From NCBI GenBank assembly GCA_965198675.1, contig OZ240666.1, positions 2,914,001-2,978,000 of the forward strand: a stretch of DNA of 64,000 nucleotides, in the 5' to 3' direction. A model generated the notes under the pieces. The model saw only the letters and a list, made by a program, of their open reading frames with translations, searched no databases and was not told where the DNA came from. Shown piece after piece: positions 33,221 to 41,615 of this stretch. A program made the position numbers and the translations under genes. Source of the DNA: Prochloron sp965198675 (GTDB taxonomy: Bacteria > Cyanobacteriota > Cyanobacteriia > Cyanobacteriales > Prochloraceae). Numbering within the stretch: the stretch's first letter is position 1; each line of letters begins with the position of its first letter.

Positions 33221-33756
33221 TCTTAGGCTGGTCAGCTACCTGAAGCTGGAGGCATGAGAGCAACCGTGCTTCAGCCGGGGGTGCTGACCAACATTCTCAA
33301 TTCAGTTGGAACGGGTCGAAGGAGTCCATTGTTGAACCCCAGCTCACGCAGTCAAAATCGTGCTCTCTCTACGGCTCACACGGCTCCCACGACTTGCTGG
33401 CGTTACCCCTTTTGACAAATTCTGCTATCATTTTGGTACCATATTGGGTTAGATAGCTTTGGTTGTCTTTCCCCACCCGCATCCTAGATTCAGTTATCAA
33501 GGGACGCTTACGCGGTTGCTTGCGCAATCAGCTCCCTTTCGGGAAATCCGTTTGTCAGTCTCTTTGGACGCGCGCAAAGGCGCAAAGACGCAAAGGGACG
33601 CAATTACGGTTAACAACGGAATCTCTACTGCTAGTTTCAGTATCCGCGTTAATCAGCGTTCATCTGCGGTTTCGGGACTTAATTTGTACGGGGCTGCTTT
33701 CCCAAGCTCCGGTTTATTATGGCTTGCGCCGTGTTCGCCGGGCCACTCATCGCCAG
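33221..33756. other. Gene-free region with relics
   Basis: 33235-33410 has a run of GC-rich local hairpins (AGCTGGAGGCATG, GTGCTTCAGCCGGGGGTGC, AACCCCAGCTCACGC) that looks like the structured 3' end of an IS200/IS605-type element, without its tnpB. 33570-33600 is a GCGCAAAGGCGCAAAGACGC run. No gene is seen. Confidence 0.35.
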
Positions 33757-33836
33757 TTTTTATACTACCACGAGTGAGTATGAAGTAACTGCTCTTAGTG
33801 ATTCTGAACCAGACTCAACCTATCAACTCCAACTTT
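33757..33836 (+). pseudogene. Duplicate of the 3' part of the dynamin-like GTPase gene
   Basis: About 80 bp match 28524-28616 (SEYEVTALSDSEPDSTYQLQ) with two silent or single-base changes and a 12-bp deletion next to TACTACCAC. The copy is flanked by unrelated DNA and has no start. Confidence 0.85.
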
Positions 33837-34108
33837 TGAAAGTTTATAAGCCCTAACTCAATATATATAAGAAGTCGTCGTAGGTTGGGTTGAGGAACGA
33901 AACCCAACAGCACCCAACAAATCGGCTATTTTTGTCTGGTTACCCAGTGTGATATAAGAAGAGTGTTTCGCGCAAAGGCGCAAAGGCGCAAAGGGAAGAA
34001 AAGGGATTTGTTCTTGGGTATTATAATAGTTTATAAATATATTACAGTTACCATATTGAGCATGAAATTGACAACTCCTGACTGGCTTTTCGTGCCTTTT
34101 CCGCTTCA

Positions 34109-34873
34109 TCAAACTCCCCCCTGCCCCGCCCCATAGGTACGACAAGCTCGAAGTCTAGCCTTCAAAATTGCAACTGTTGACTGTTTAAATTCTCTCAAGA
34201 TGATAATCCAAATGACAAAACCAGCAATACCAGTGAATATGTTTAAATATGGAATTATTGACAAACACCACAAAATACAACAAGTTAAAACAATATCCTC
34301 GTTTACTTTCGGGGCTCGTATACCTCTCTCTTCGATATATCTATTCATATCCTTTGCAAGTCCTCAGTAAGCAATAAATACCCAATAAAAGTTAAAAAAT
34401 GGGATGAAATTATAGCCAACTGCCTTCCCAGGTGTAGTTCTTACTTGACCATCTTGGATTGTTTGCCAAAACTTGTGCAGCATAATTAGAGAAAATATAA
34501 AAGATGCGATCACAGCGCCAAAGCCAACTATTATAATGCACAGTGGAATACCAGCCGCTAAACAAATCCAGTAAACTTTGAACCAAGTCTCTAATCGATT
34601 GATTTCAATTGAAATATTGTGCGGCGGACTATTGTTCGCACTCGTTGAAGGAAGAGATGGCGGTGTAAGAGAGTAATTTGGCGGGATGGGAGGAGGAAGA
34701 TCATTTGGGAATAGCTCTTTCAACTCTGTATCAGTCATAACTGACCAGCTATCCATTCCAGATTTCCAAACTAGAGTATTGGGAGTAATAGAATCTGCAT
34801 CTATTAAGGACTGGATATCTTCTGGACTCACAGGTCCTTGTCTCTGTCCATTCTTATCTACGAAGTACCACAT
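34109..34873 (-). pseudogene. GYF-domain (DUF4339) membrane protein gene with in-frame TGA
   Basis: Residues 1-45 form a GYF_2/DUF4339 domain (WYFVDKNGQRQGPVSPEDIQ, TLVWKSGMDSW). A Pro-rich linker and two membrane segments (about 95-135) follow, up to FIPFFNFYWVFIAY. A TGA (34364-34366) stands there, after which the same frame continues GLAKDMNRYIEERGIRAPKV and two more membrane segments. The join GYNFIPFFNFYWVFIAY-x-GLAKDMNRYIEERG is what intact homologues show, as I recall them. One stop therefore splits an otherwise complete gene of ~250 codons. Confidence 0.75.
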
Positions 34874-35067
34874 AACTAATCTCCACTACAATTCTCATGG
34901 TATATAAACAATCGCTTCCCCTAAAGGTCTTGAGGCTAGGGGTGGCACACCAACTTTCGGGTAAAACCCATCCTCTCCACCTCCCAAAGCATCTGCTGTG
35001 GTGAATAGTAAAACTATAATCCCTAATTATACTTTTGTCCACCCCTTTTTCAAAAAAAAATTATTTC

Positions 35068-35718
35068 TTAGCCCCGTCGTTCCTGTAAAACACGATAGAC
35101 ATCCCGAAGAGGAACCTTATGGTGAGCCAAAGCCACCAGAGCATGATAGAATAAATCAGCCACTTCACCAGCGATCGCCTCTGGGTCATCATCCTTACAA
35201 GCCATAACTACTTCCGCCGCCTCTTCCCCAATCTTCTTAAGAATTTTATTATCCCCCCCAGTCAGCAAAGTGCGGGTATAAGAGCCTTCCACTGGGTTAT
35301 CCCGACGATGACAGATTACCTCAAATACCTGAGATAAAGTATCTCCTTTGGGGGATACTTTATGTTCCTTAACTTGATGAAAACAACTTCGTTCCCCCTT
35401 ATGACAGGCAATATCCCCCACCTGTTCCACCCCAAAGAGGAGAGTATCCCTATCGCAGTCATAGCGAACCCATCGCACTTTTTGAATATGACCAGAAGTA
35501 GCTCCCTTATGCCATAATTCCTTCGCCTTGCGACTCCAGTACCAAGTTTCCCCAGTAGCGAGAGTTTTAGCCAGAGACTCAGCATTCATCCAAGCCATCA
35601 TTAAGACAGTACCATCGAGATAATCCTGGGCGATCGCCGGAACCAAACCGCTATCGTTGTAGCGAATTGCCTCAATAGGGATAGACTGGATCAGGGCTGT
35701 GGATTGCTCAGAAGACAT
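35068..35718 (-). CDS. hisIE: Bifunctional phosphoribosyl-AMP cyclohydrolase/phosphoribosyl-ATP pyrophosphatase
   Basis: HisIE catalyses steps 2 and 3 of histidine synthesis. The 216-residue protein has the HisI domain (about 1-115: VPAIAQDYLDGTVLMMAWMN, TWYWSRKAKELWHKGATSG, the DCDRD metal site and HKGERSCFH). The HisE domain follows (about 120-216: YTRTLLTGGDNKILKKIGEE, EVVMACKDDD, ADLFYHALVALA). Two HIP1 octamers lie inside the gene. It is monocistronic. A deleted mosaic copy is at 32.9 kb. Confidence 0.96.
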   Translation of the reverse strand: MSSEQSTALIQSIPIEAIRYNDSGLVPAIAQDYLDGTVLMMAWMNAESLAKTLATGETWYWSRKAKELWHKGATSGHIQKVRWVRYDCDRDTLLFGVEQVGDIACHKGERSCFHQVKEHKVSPKGDTLSQVFEVICHRRDNPVEGSYTRTLLTGGDNKILKKIGEEAAEVVMACKDDDPEAIAGEVADLFYHALVALAHHKVPLRDVYRVLQERRG

Positions 35719-35813
35719 TTTTTCTTTTCCTTAGATTTTTAGGGGAGTTTAGCTGCTTGACACATATTACCCAAGCTGTTATTATAATAGCATCCAGGCA
35801 AATATATCATCTC

Positions 35814-36449
35814 ATGATTTCCCATAAGTATAAATTGATTTTCGTCGCAGTCCCTAAAACAGGCTCCACAAGTATCAGAAGAACAATTAACGGTTATCGG
35901 ATCAAACCCCATTGAAACATCGTCCAAATCCGGCAGAAGATGTCACAAGATAGAAACTGTTATCAAACATGGCACAAATTATATCTTGCCTTCAATTCAG
36001 GTCAAATAGAACCCTTAGCTCAAAAATTATTTCAAAAATATTATAAGTTTGGGCTTATCCGCAATCCCTGGGACAGGACTGTCTCCCTTTATCATAGAAA
36101 ACAAGGTATCCAAATGTCAAGCAAAATGAGCTTTGACGAATTTGTTGAATGGATCGATTATAGTAGTTCTACCTGTATTCATCCAACACCACACAAAAAT
36201 CAATTGGATTGGTTTACAGACGATAGAGGAAATATTCTCGTAGACTTCATCGGTAAATTTGAAAGCTTACAAGAAGATTGGGCTATGATAACCCAAAAAT
36301 TAGGCATCCGGGATACCCTACCCCATAAAAATCAGAATAGCTCTAATCGCAAGCCTTATCCGGAATATTATAACGAGAGAACAAAAAACATCATTGCCGA
36401 TAAATTTAAGGTTGATATCGAATATTTTGGTTATACATTTGGCAACTAG
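35814..36449 (+). pseudogene. Sulfotransferase-family gene with in-frame TGA
   Basis: From ATG 35814 the frame reads MISHKYKLIFVAVPKTGSTS, with the PAPS 5'-phosphosulfate loop PKTGSTS at 14-20, up to NGYRIKPH. A TGA at 35913-35915 interrupts it. The same frame then continues to WHKLYLAFNSG, KFGLIRNPWDRTVSLYH (the 3'-phosphate-binding RNPWDR motif), DFIGKFESLQEDW and a normal C-terminus. The ~20 residues around the stop fit the family poorly, so compensating frameshifts may also be present. The downstream ORF from 35940 lacks the PAPS loop and would be inactive. Confidence 0.75.
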
Positions 36450-36517
36450 CTTTAATCTAGTCCCGATTAGGCCTTATTGTGAGAAAGACGCCGAATAATT
36501 GCCACCAAGGAGAGACT

Positions 36518-37807
36518 ATGGCTTTAAAAACAACCAAATCGGAAGAAATCTTCGCCGCCGCCCAGAAACTCATGCCGGGAGGAGTGAGTTCCCCCGTGCG
36601 AGCCTTCAAATCCGTCGGCGGACAGCCTATTGTTTTCGATAAAGTAGAAGGAGCCTATATTTGGGATGTTGACGGTAATAAATATATTGACTACGTGGGT
36701 ACCTGGGGACCAGCAATTTGCGGACATGCCCACCCAGAAGTAATCGCCGCCCTTCAGGAAGTGCTGGTCAAAGGAACCAGTTTTGGCGCTCCCTCCCTTC
36801 AGGAAAATATCCTGGCAGAAATGGTAATCGAGGCAGTTCCCAGTATAGAAATGGTCAGGTTTGTCAATTCCGGTACTGAAGCCTGCATGTCCATCTTACG
36901 ACTAATGCGTGCCTTCACCAAACGAGATAAGGTAATCAAATTTGAAGGCTGCTATCACGGTCACGCCGATATGTTTTTAGTTCAGGCGGGTTCTGGAGTA
37001 GCTACCCTGGGGCTTCCTGACTCCCCAGGGGTACCCAAGTCCACCACCAGCAATACCCTAACAGCTCCCTACAACGACCTAGAAGCGGTCAAAGCTTTAT
37101 TCGAGGAAAATCCCGACCAAATTGCCGGGGTAATTCTGGAACCAGTAGTAGGAAATTCCGGCTTTATACCCCCCGATACTGGCTTCTTAGAAGGCTTGCG
37201 CATCTTAACCCAAGAAAACGATGCTTTGCTAGTATTTGACGAAGTAATGACCGGGTTCCGCATTGCCTACGGTGGTGCCCAAGCCAAGTTTGGGGTCACT
37301 CCGGACCTAACCACCTTGGGGAAAGTAATTGGTGGGGGCTTACCTGTAGGGGCTTACGGTGGACGGAAAGATATCATGGCTCTCGTGGCTCCAGCAGGCC
37401 CCATGTATCAAGCGGGAACCCTCTCCGGGAACCCCCTAGCCATGACTGCTGGGATTAAAACCTTAGAGTTATTGCAAAAGCCGAGAACTTACGAAAAACT
37501 GGAGAAGATTACCCAGAAACTGATTAATGGGTTGTTGGCGATCGCCAAGGAAGGGGGTCATGAAGTCTACGGTGGCAATATTAGCGCCATGTTCGGCATG
37601 TTCTTCATGGGAGAACCGGTTCGCAATTACGATGATGCCAAAAAATCAGACAAAGCAAAATTTGCCCGCTTCCACCGTGGTATGTTAGAGCGGGGTATTT
37701 ATCTAGCTCCCTCTCAGTTTGAAGCAGGATTTACTTCTTTAGCTCATACAGAAGAAGACATTGAGGGGACTTTAGCAGCAGCCAAAGAAGTGCTGTCTAG
37801 CCTTTGA
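36518..37807 (+). CDS. hemL: Glutamate-1-semialdehyde 2,1-aminomutase
   Basis: HemL makes 5-aminolevulinate for heme and chlorophyll synthesis. ATG 36518 (MALKTTKSEEIF) is chosen because AAGGAGAG lies 4-11 bases before it. The 429-residue PLP enzyme has MPGGVSSPVRAFKSVGG, FVNSGTEACMSILRL, GCYHGHAD, LLVFDEVMTGFRIAYGG and the Schiff-base lysine in LTTLGKVIGGGLPVGAYGG. TYQAGTLSGNP-type residues appear as MYQAGTLSGNPLAMTAG. Length and ends are normal. Confidence 0.97.
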   Translation: MALKTTKSEEIFAAAQKLMPGGVSSPVRAFKSVGGQPIVFDKVEGAYIWDVDGNKYIDYVGTWGPAICGHAHPEVIAALQEVLVKGTSFGAPSLQENILAEMVIEAVPSIEMVRFVNSGTEACMSILRLMRAFTKRDKVIKFEGCYHGHADMFLVQAGSGVATLGLPDSPGVPKSTTSNTLTAPYNDLEAVKALFEENPDQIAGVILEPVVGNSGFIPPDTGFLEGLRILTQENDALLVFDEVMTGFRIAYGGAQAKFGVTPDLTTLGKVIGGGLPVGAYGGRKDIMALVAPAGPMYQAGTLSGNPLAMTAGIKTLELLQKPRTYEKLEKITQKLINGLLAIAKEGGHEVYGGNISAMFGMFFMGEPVRNYDDAKKSDKAKFARFHRGMLERGIYLAPSQFEAGFTSLAHTEEDIEGTLAAAKEVLSSL

Positions 37808-38227
37808 TCCACTCCCCCGGTTAAAACACGGGGGATTCGGGATTTAAGCAGCAATCGCAGGGAAACCCCGTCTTACATTGCTGAGCAACTAGGTTGAGAC
37901 CCCAACCTTTACTGGAATACGGCTGAATAAATTCAGCTTGCGCTTATATCCCCCGATTAAAATACGGTTGCTCTATCGCTTTGCACCTCGTAATTTTAAT
38001 CATTGGTGGGCAGTGCCCACCTAAAAGAGGAGTGACGTCACCCACGCTGACATACGTACAGCGATGAGCTAAACCAACCTCAGCTCGCGCCCACCGAGTA
38101 GGCGCACTGCGTGACGCAATTACACCCCTTAATAGGGATAGCACCGTCTCCTCCCCATCCTTCGCTGTCTTTGCGTCTTTGCGTGACCAAATCAAAGATT
38201 ATGGTGTGAGGCTTCTGGCGACCCTTG
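37808..38227. other. Repeat-containing gene-free region
   Basis: A hairpin CCCCCGG-TTAAAACA-CGGGGG right after hemL (37814-37834) may act as terminator. A related CCCCCGATTAAAATACGG at 37952-37969 bounds a 150-bp stretch that could be one small element. Then come a GGTGGGCAGTGCCCACC palindrome (38004-38020) and a CTTTGCGTCTTTGCG run (38169-38184). Confidence 0.5.
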
Positions 38228-38731
38228 CTAATCGAAATAAAACAGAGTTACCAACTTGTGTTGTTCCTCTGCTTCCCTACAGGTTTGCAGGAGAGTGTGA
38301 CTGTCGTGAAAAGCAAAGCAAATGAGCTGCTGACAGCGGGAAACAATCTCTCGGTTGCACAAAGCACTAGCTTCTGCTAAAGATAAATTGTCGTTTTCCG
38401 GACTTTCCACCAGGTGAATCACCTGTTCTAGCTGGTTGCGGGACTCCCGTGGCTGACGAGACAGACTTTGGGGTAAAATAACGGTCACAAGACTGGAATC
38501 AGCCCTCATAGCCCCTTTGATGGCGGCTGAATTCGTCCCCGTGGCACCAGAAGTTATCAGACGATGGCCAACTAAGACAAGAGCGTAACTCATCATCTCG
38601 ATCAAGTGCTGATGAGTAATGGGGACGTGGCGGGAACCTAATAAAGCAATCTTTTTAGAACTGGTTTGCTGAATTGCCGCTAGTTCTTGTGCTAAGGTAT
38701 CCAGTTTGGGAATCTCTACGGATTGACTCAA
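38228..38731 (-). CDS. DprA/LOG-like Rossmann protein
   Basis: A 167-residue protein usually annotated in cyanobacteria as DNA recombination-mediator protein A. It contains KKIALLGSRHVPITHQH, LVLVGHRLITSGATGTNSAA and LVTVILPQSLSRQPRESR, with RCQQLICFAFHDSHT near the end. This is the DprA/SMF-like Rossmann fold with the GSR and SGATGTN nucleotide-binding loops, but it is much shorter than DprA and lacks the winged helix. A role in DNA uptake is therefore not established. It stands alone upstream of tRNA-Val on the opposite strand. Confidence 0.75.
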   Translation of the reverse strand: MSQSVEIPKLDTLAQELAAIQQTSSKKIALLGSRHVPITHQHLIEMMSYALVLVGHRLITSGATGTNSAAIKGAMRADSSLVTVILPQSLSRQPRESRNQLEQVIHLVESPENDNLSLAEASALCNREIVSRCQQLICFAFHDSHTLLQTCREAEEQHKLVTLFYFD

Positions 38732-38841
38732 AGACTCTGACTAAATGGAATGACCAAGCTATTCTAGCAAATATATGGAAAAAATTTTTTTCTCCCCCCT
38801 TGCATTATTTCTCCTATCCGTGTTATATTGATTTTATCTAA

Positions 38842-38915
38842 GGACGCATAGCTCAGTTGGTTAGAGTACCACGTTGACATCGTGGGGGTCACTGGTTCGA
38901 GTCCAGTTGCGTCCA
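38842..38915 (+). tRNA. tRNA-Val (anticodon GAC)
   Basis: Acceptor GGACGCA pairs with TGCGTCC, the D-arm is GCTCAGTTGGTTAGAGT, the anticodon stem-loop is CCACG-TTGACAT-CGTGG, and the T-arm is ACTGG-TTCGAGT-CCAGT. The discriminator is A and CCA is not encoded. Confidence 0.95.
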
Positions 38916-38957
38916 TAACGCGGGTGTTGGCTCAATACAATGTAATGCATAAATAAG

Positions 38958-39584
38958 TTAGTTATTAATTTTTGGGCAAGGAACGGAAAGAGTATCATCC
39001 TTTTGGCCTAAGTCCATTAATTGTTCTTCCTGTTTTTCTTGGTCTTGTCCTATCTGAATCAAGATTTGTAAATCTTGCTCGATAATTTTTTCCACTCAAC
39101 CAGCAAAAGTTTTAAAGGCCAATTGATGCTTAGGAAATTTCAGATAGGGGCCGCTCAACTGTAGGAAATACCAGGCTTCCATCTTCATTAGCTCTGCGGA
39201 ATTGCGATATTGACGATAGAGTTCGCCATAATGAAAAAACTCTTCCAGAGCAGCGCAAATAGCAACAATTTGACTTAAACCAAAAGTGAGCCAACCGAAG
39301 ATGGCTGCCATTTGATTGCCGTTAATATTGAGACTGATTAAGGCGGGAACGATTACCCCGCCGACAATAGTAATCATCCGGGTTACATTGTATCGCCAAC
39401 GATAACGCCGCCAGAGCTGTTCTAACTCAATTACTTGCCTCAGCCAGCGGCTTTTTATAAACTGCTTTTGCAAGGGTTGCAAGTCTAATTGGTCAATGAT
39501 AGTAATGGCATTCTGCTGGAAATCAGAATCTTGATCCCTTTTGACGGCTACAGTATTGTTGTCTGGTATTTCTATTGAAGTCAT
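38958..39584 (-). pseudogene. DUF4231 membrane protein gene with in-frame TGA
   Basis: The first 162 codons encode a DUF4231-type protein: an N-terminal charged segment, RWLRQVIELEQLWRRYRWRY, then two membrane helices (MITIVGGVIVPALISLNING and AIFGWLTFGLSQIVAICAAL) and EEFFHYGELYRQYRNSAELM. A TGA at 39096-39098 follows TFAG. The same frame then runs 45 more codons (VEKIIEQDLQILIQIGQDQE...) to a TAA at 38958. The tail is helical and plausible, so the original gene was probably ~208 codons. CGA to TGA would explain the lesion. Confidence 0.75.
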
Positions 39585-39804
39585 TCACAATCTTCAAAAG
39601 TTCTATATGTAGTGGGCATTGCCCACCATTCGCCTATATACTATTGGCGAGTTCTTACTTGGAAGGTTAGGTATTGCATCAGCAGGGTTTATCCTCCTTC
39701 ACGAACTAAAACAGCTACCTCCTTTTTCAATTGATTTCCCACTGCATCCTCAGCCACATCCAAATCATAATCCATTTGCAATCAAGCGCCAAAATCGTGG
39801 CGAC
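39585..39804. other. Gene-free stretch with a TGGGCATTGCCCA palindrome
   Basis: GTGGGCATTGCCCAC at 39612-39626. The rest has a short reading frame (GEFLLGRLGIASAGFIL) that I cannot assign and that ends inside the tnpB element. Confidence 0.4.
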
Positions 39805-40004
39805 ACAATGAACTACGCCAAGCCGCTACGCACTCGCTTGGCGTTTCTGACGCTTCCTTGCCCCTAGTTGCCTCATGTTTCCACAATCGGTAGGATGCGT
39901 TACGCTAACCCATTTAAATTAGGATGCTGCTGTAAGATGCGTTACGCTAATCCTAACGGCAGCTACCGCATCCTAACGGCAGCTAACGCATCCTACGGCG
40001 GCAG
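39805..40004. repeat. tnpB-element 3' end, shared with 30.7 kb
   Basis: Begins ATGAACTACGCC like the 30.7-kb copy, then three to four CTAACGGCAGCTACCGCATC-type 20-bp units and several GTAGGATGCGTTA palindromes directly after the tnpB stop. This is the position expected for the omega (re) RNA and right end of an IS200/IS605 element; that is inference from family knowledge. Confidence 0.6.
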
Positions 40005-41171
40005 CTAACGCATCCTACGTGGCTCCACATCTAGAGAGGACAGTTCCTGCCCCCTTGCCCATTTCAACATCACTTGAGCTGCATTGATGTCCCTATCTTC
40101 TTGATGTCCACAATGCTGACAAACATGAACACGCTCGCTCAATGTTTTCTTGGTAGTTTCCCAACATTTAGCACATCTTTGAGTGGGTTTTAACTTTTGT
40201 GTCGGTGCTTCTAAATAAACACCACCCGCCTCAATGACCTTGTATTTAATGGCATCTTTCGTCATGCCAATAGCTACATCTAAGAGGGACCGATTGAGGC
40301 CGGCCTTTGACCGTTTCCCCTTTCCCTTTCCCTTTCGTGTCATGCCCTTAAGGTTTAATTTCTCAGTAGCAACCAAGCTATTACTGCTAACGATTTGTGC
40401 TGCTACCTTATGAGACCAGTCGTGGCGCTGATTGGCAACTTTGCGCTTTACTTTGCTAATTAGACCTTGCGCCTTGCGCCATCTACGAGAAGCTTTAGTC
40501 TTCCTTTTTTCTGGTCGGCGTTTTCTTCTTAGCTGTTTTGATAGTTGCTTGACTTTTTCAGCAGCTTTTGCCTGGAACTTTGGAGCTTCTATAAACTCTC
40601 CAAAAGATGTGGCTATAGCTACTTTGCATCCAAAATCCAACCCAACCCACCCCCTGTTATGGCTCAGAAATATAGTGCAAGTGGTTGGCTTCCCCCAGGT
40701 TCTGGTCTTCCCCCTCATGGGGATTTGTATCCCGAAATGCCGCAACTCAAGTTGGCCATTCACTCCCATATTACTGTGAACTTTCCAACCAGCACTGCTT
40801 GGATAAGTCCATCCTCTGTAACGGCGTTTTGCTTTGAATCTAGGATATTGGGAAAATCCATTGAAAAAGCGCTGATAGGCAAAATCTACTCGTTTTAGAG
40901 TTGCTTGGAGAGTTTGAGCCCCTAATTCTTTATATTCCGGCCAAACATCCTTGAAAGCTGGCAAAGAGTTCTGTTGCTCAAAATAGTCCACTGAATGTCC
41001 AACCCATCCCCCAACCCCCCTCCCAGGAGGGGGGCGAAGGGGGGTGGGTTGAGTTCGGCGATTAGCGATGGCTGCGTTGTATAGCTCACAGTGCATCTTG
41101 CGAGCTCTGTGCAATTTACGTTCGCTCTCGACGCTTGGATATAATCGATAGGTTATTCGACGGGTTGGCAT
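40005..41171 (-). CDS. tnpB: IS200/IS605-type RNA-guided nuclease TnpB (copy B, open)
   Basis: A 388-codon open frame starting MPTRRITYRLYPSVESERK (41171). RuvC residues are present: Asp in GLDFGCKVAIATS, Glu in VATEKLNLKG and Asp in EDRDINAAQ, plus the zinc ribbon CAKCWETT...VCQHCG. Two scars are visible. A G-rich palindrome (41001-41050) adds QPTPLRPPPGRGVGGWVG in frame after IANRRT. About 10-15 residues before GLDFG, present in copy A as NNNKWYASITVNC, are replaced by a short remnant of a similar palindrome (FLSHNRGWV). The last four codons and the stop come from a GTAGGATGCG repeat. Whether it is active is uncertain. No tnpA is present. Confidence 0.8.
   Translation of the reverse strand: MPTRRITYRLYPSVESERKLHRARKMHCELYNAAIANRRTQPTPLRPPPGRGVGGWVGHSVDYFEQQNSLPAFKDVWPEYKELGAQTLQATLKRVDFAYQRFFNGFSQYPRFKAKRRYRGWTYPSSAGWKVHSNMGVNGQLELRHFGIQIPMRGKTRTWGKPTTCTIFLSHNRGWVGLDFGCKVAIATSFGEFIEAPKFQAKAAEKVKQLSKQLRRKRRPEKRKTKASRRWRKAQGLISKVKRKVANQRHDWSHKVAAQIVSSNSLVATEKLNLKGMTRKGKGKGKRSKAGLNRSLLDVAIGMTKDAIKYKVIEAGGVYLEAPTQKLKPTQRCAKCWETTKKTLSERVHVCQHCGHQEDRDINAAQVMLKWARGQELSSLDVEPRRMR
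41001..41050. repeat. G-rich palindrome in tnpB copy B
   Basis: C-runs, TCCCAGGA at the centre, then GGGGGGCGAAGGGGGGTGGG. It is inserted in frame at the same codon where copy A has a type B repeat. Confidence 0.8.
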
Positions 41172-41200
41172 ACAGTTCGGTCTCTTTTTTTTAGCATAGC

Positions 41201-41251
41201 ACAGTGATTGGAGAAAGAGAGGACATCGAATCCTCTCTTTCTCCGCACTGT
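41201..41251. promoter_or_regulatory. Long hairpin 30 bp upstream of tnpB copy B
   Basis: ACAGTG, a 3-base bulge, then GGAGAAAGAGAGGA pairs with TCCTCTCTTTCTCC and CACTGT around the loop CATCGAA. This gives a 14-bp perfect inner and a 6-bp outer stem. The homologous place at 32247-32270 has a hairpin of different stem sequence but the same ATCGA loop. It could be the left-end hairpin recognised by a Y1 transposase or an RNA structure in the tnpB leader. Confidence 0.6.
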
Positions 41252-41255
41252 CCAT

Positions 41256-41411
41256 CCCCACGCCGCTTCGCGTAGGATGCGTTACGCTAACCCATTTAAT
41301 TTAGGATGCTGCTACGTACGATGCGTTACGCCAACAAAGTTTGTATTGTTGCTACTACTTACGGTTAGTAACGCATCCTACGACAGCTAACGCATCCTAC
41401 GGGTGGGGACT
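41256..41411. repeat. GTAGGATGCG element, MITE-like
   Basis: Bounded by TCCCCACGCCGCTTCGCGTA and CATCCTACGGGTGGGGA, with internal TAACGCATCCTACG palindromes and the ACAAAGTTTGTATTGTTGCT core. Homologous to 32293-32425, with a smaller relative at 63454-63543. Confidence 0.7.
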
Positions 41412-41615
41412 TCCGTGCAAACGTTAAAAATCCACTCCAAGAGGTTAAAATCAAGTCCAGCCAGGGTTTTGACGGGTTGGTCAGAGAGTGAGGGTGCAAG
41501 ATCTCAATTAAGCTTGCCACGAGAGCATGGTGCGTTACGAATGCATCCTACAAAAAACTCAAATCCTCTTGCTGTAACCCCTATCCCACTCAATAAAGAA
41601 AAGAAGCGATCCCGC

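Noticed and set aside
33858..34145. 95-codon minus-strand ORF
   Set aside because: Its centre (PFAPLRLCAKHSS) is a GCGCAAAGG repeat run and the rest has no protein-like pattern; it also overlaps the end of the GYF gene.
34109..39584. Reassignment of TGA to a sense codon
   Set aside because: TGA ends normal genes in the window (sdhB, M48 protease, chlM-type neighbours use ordinary stops), and a TAG and frameshifts also occur, so gene decay or errors explain the in-frame stops.
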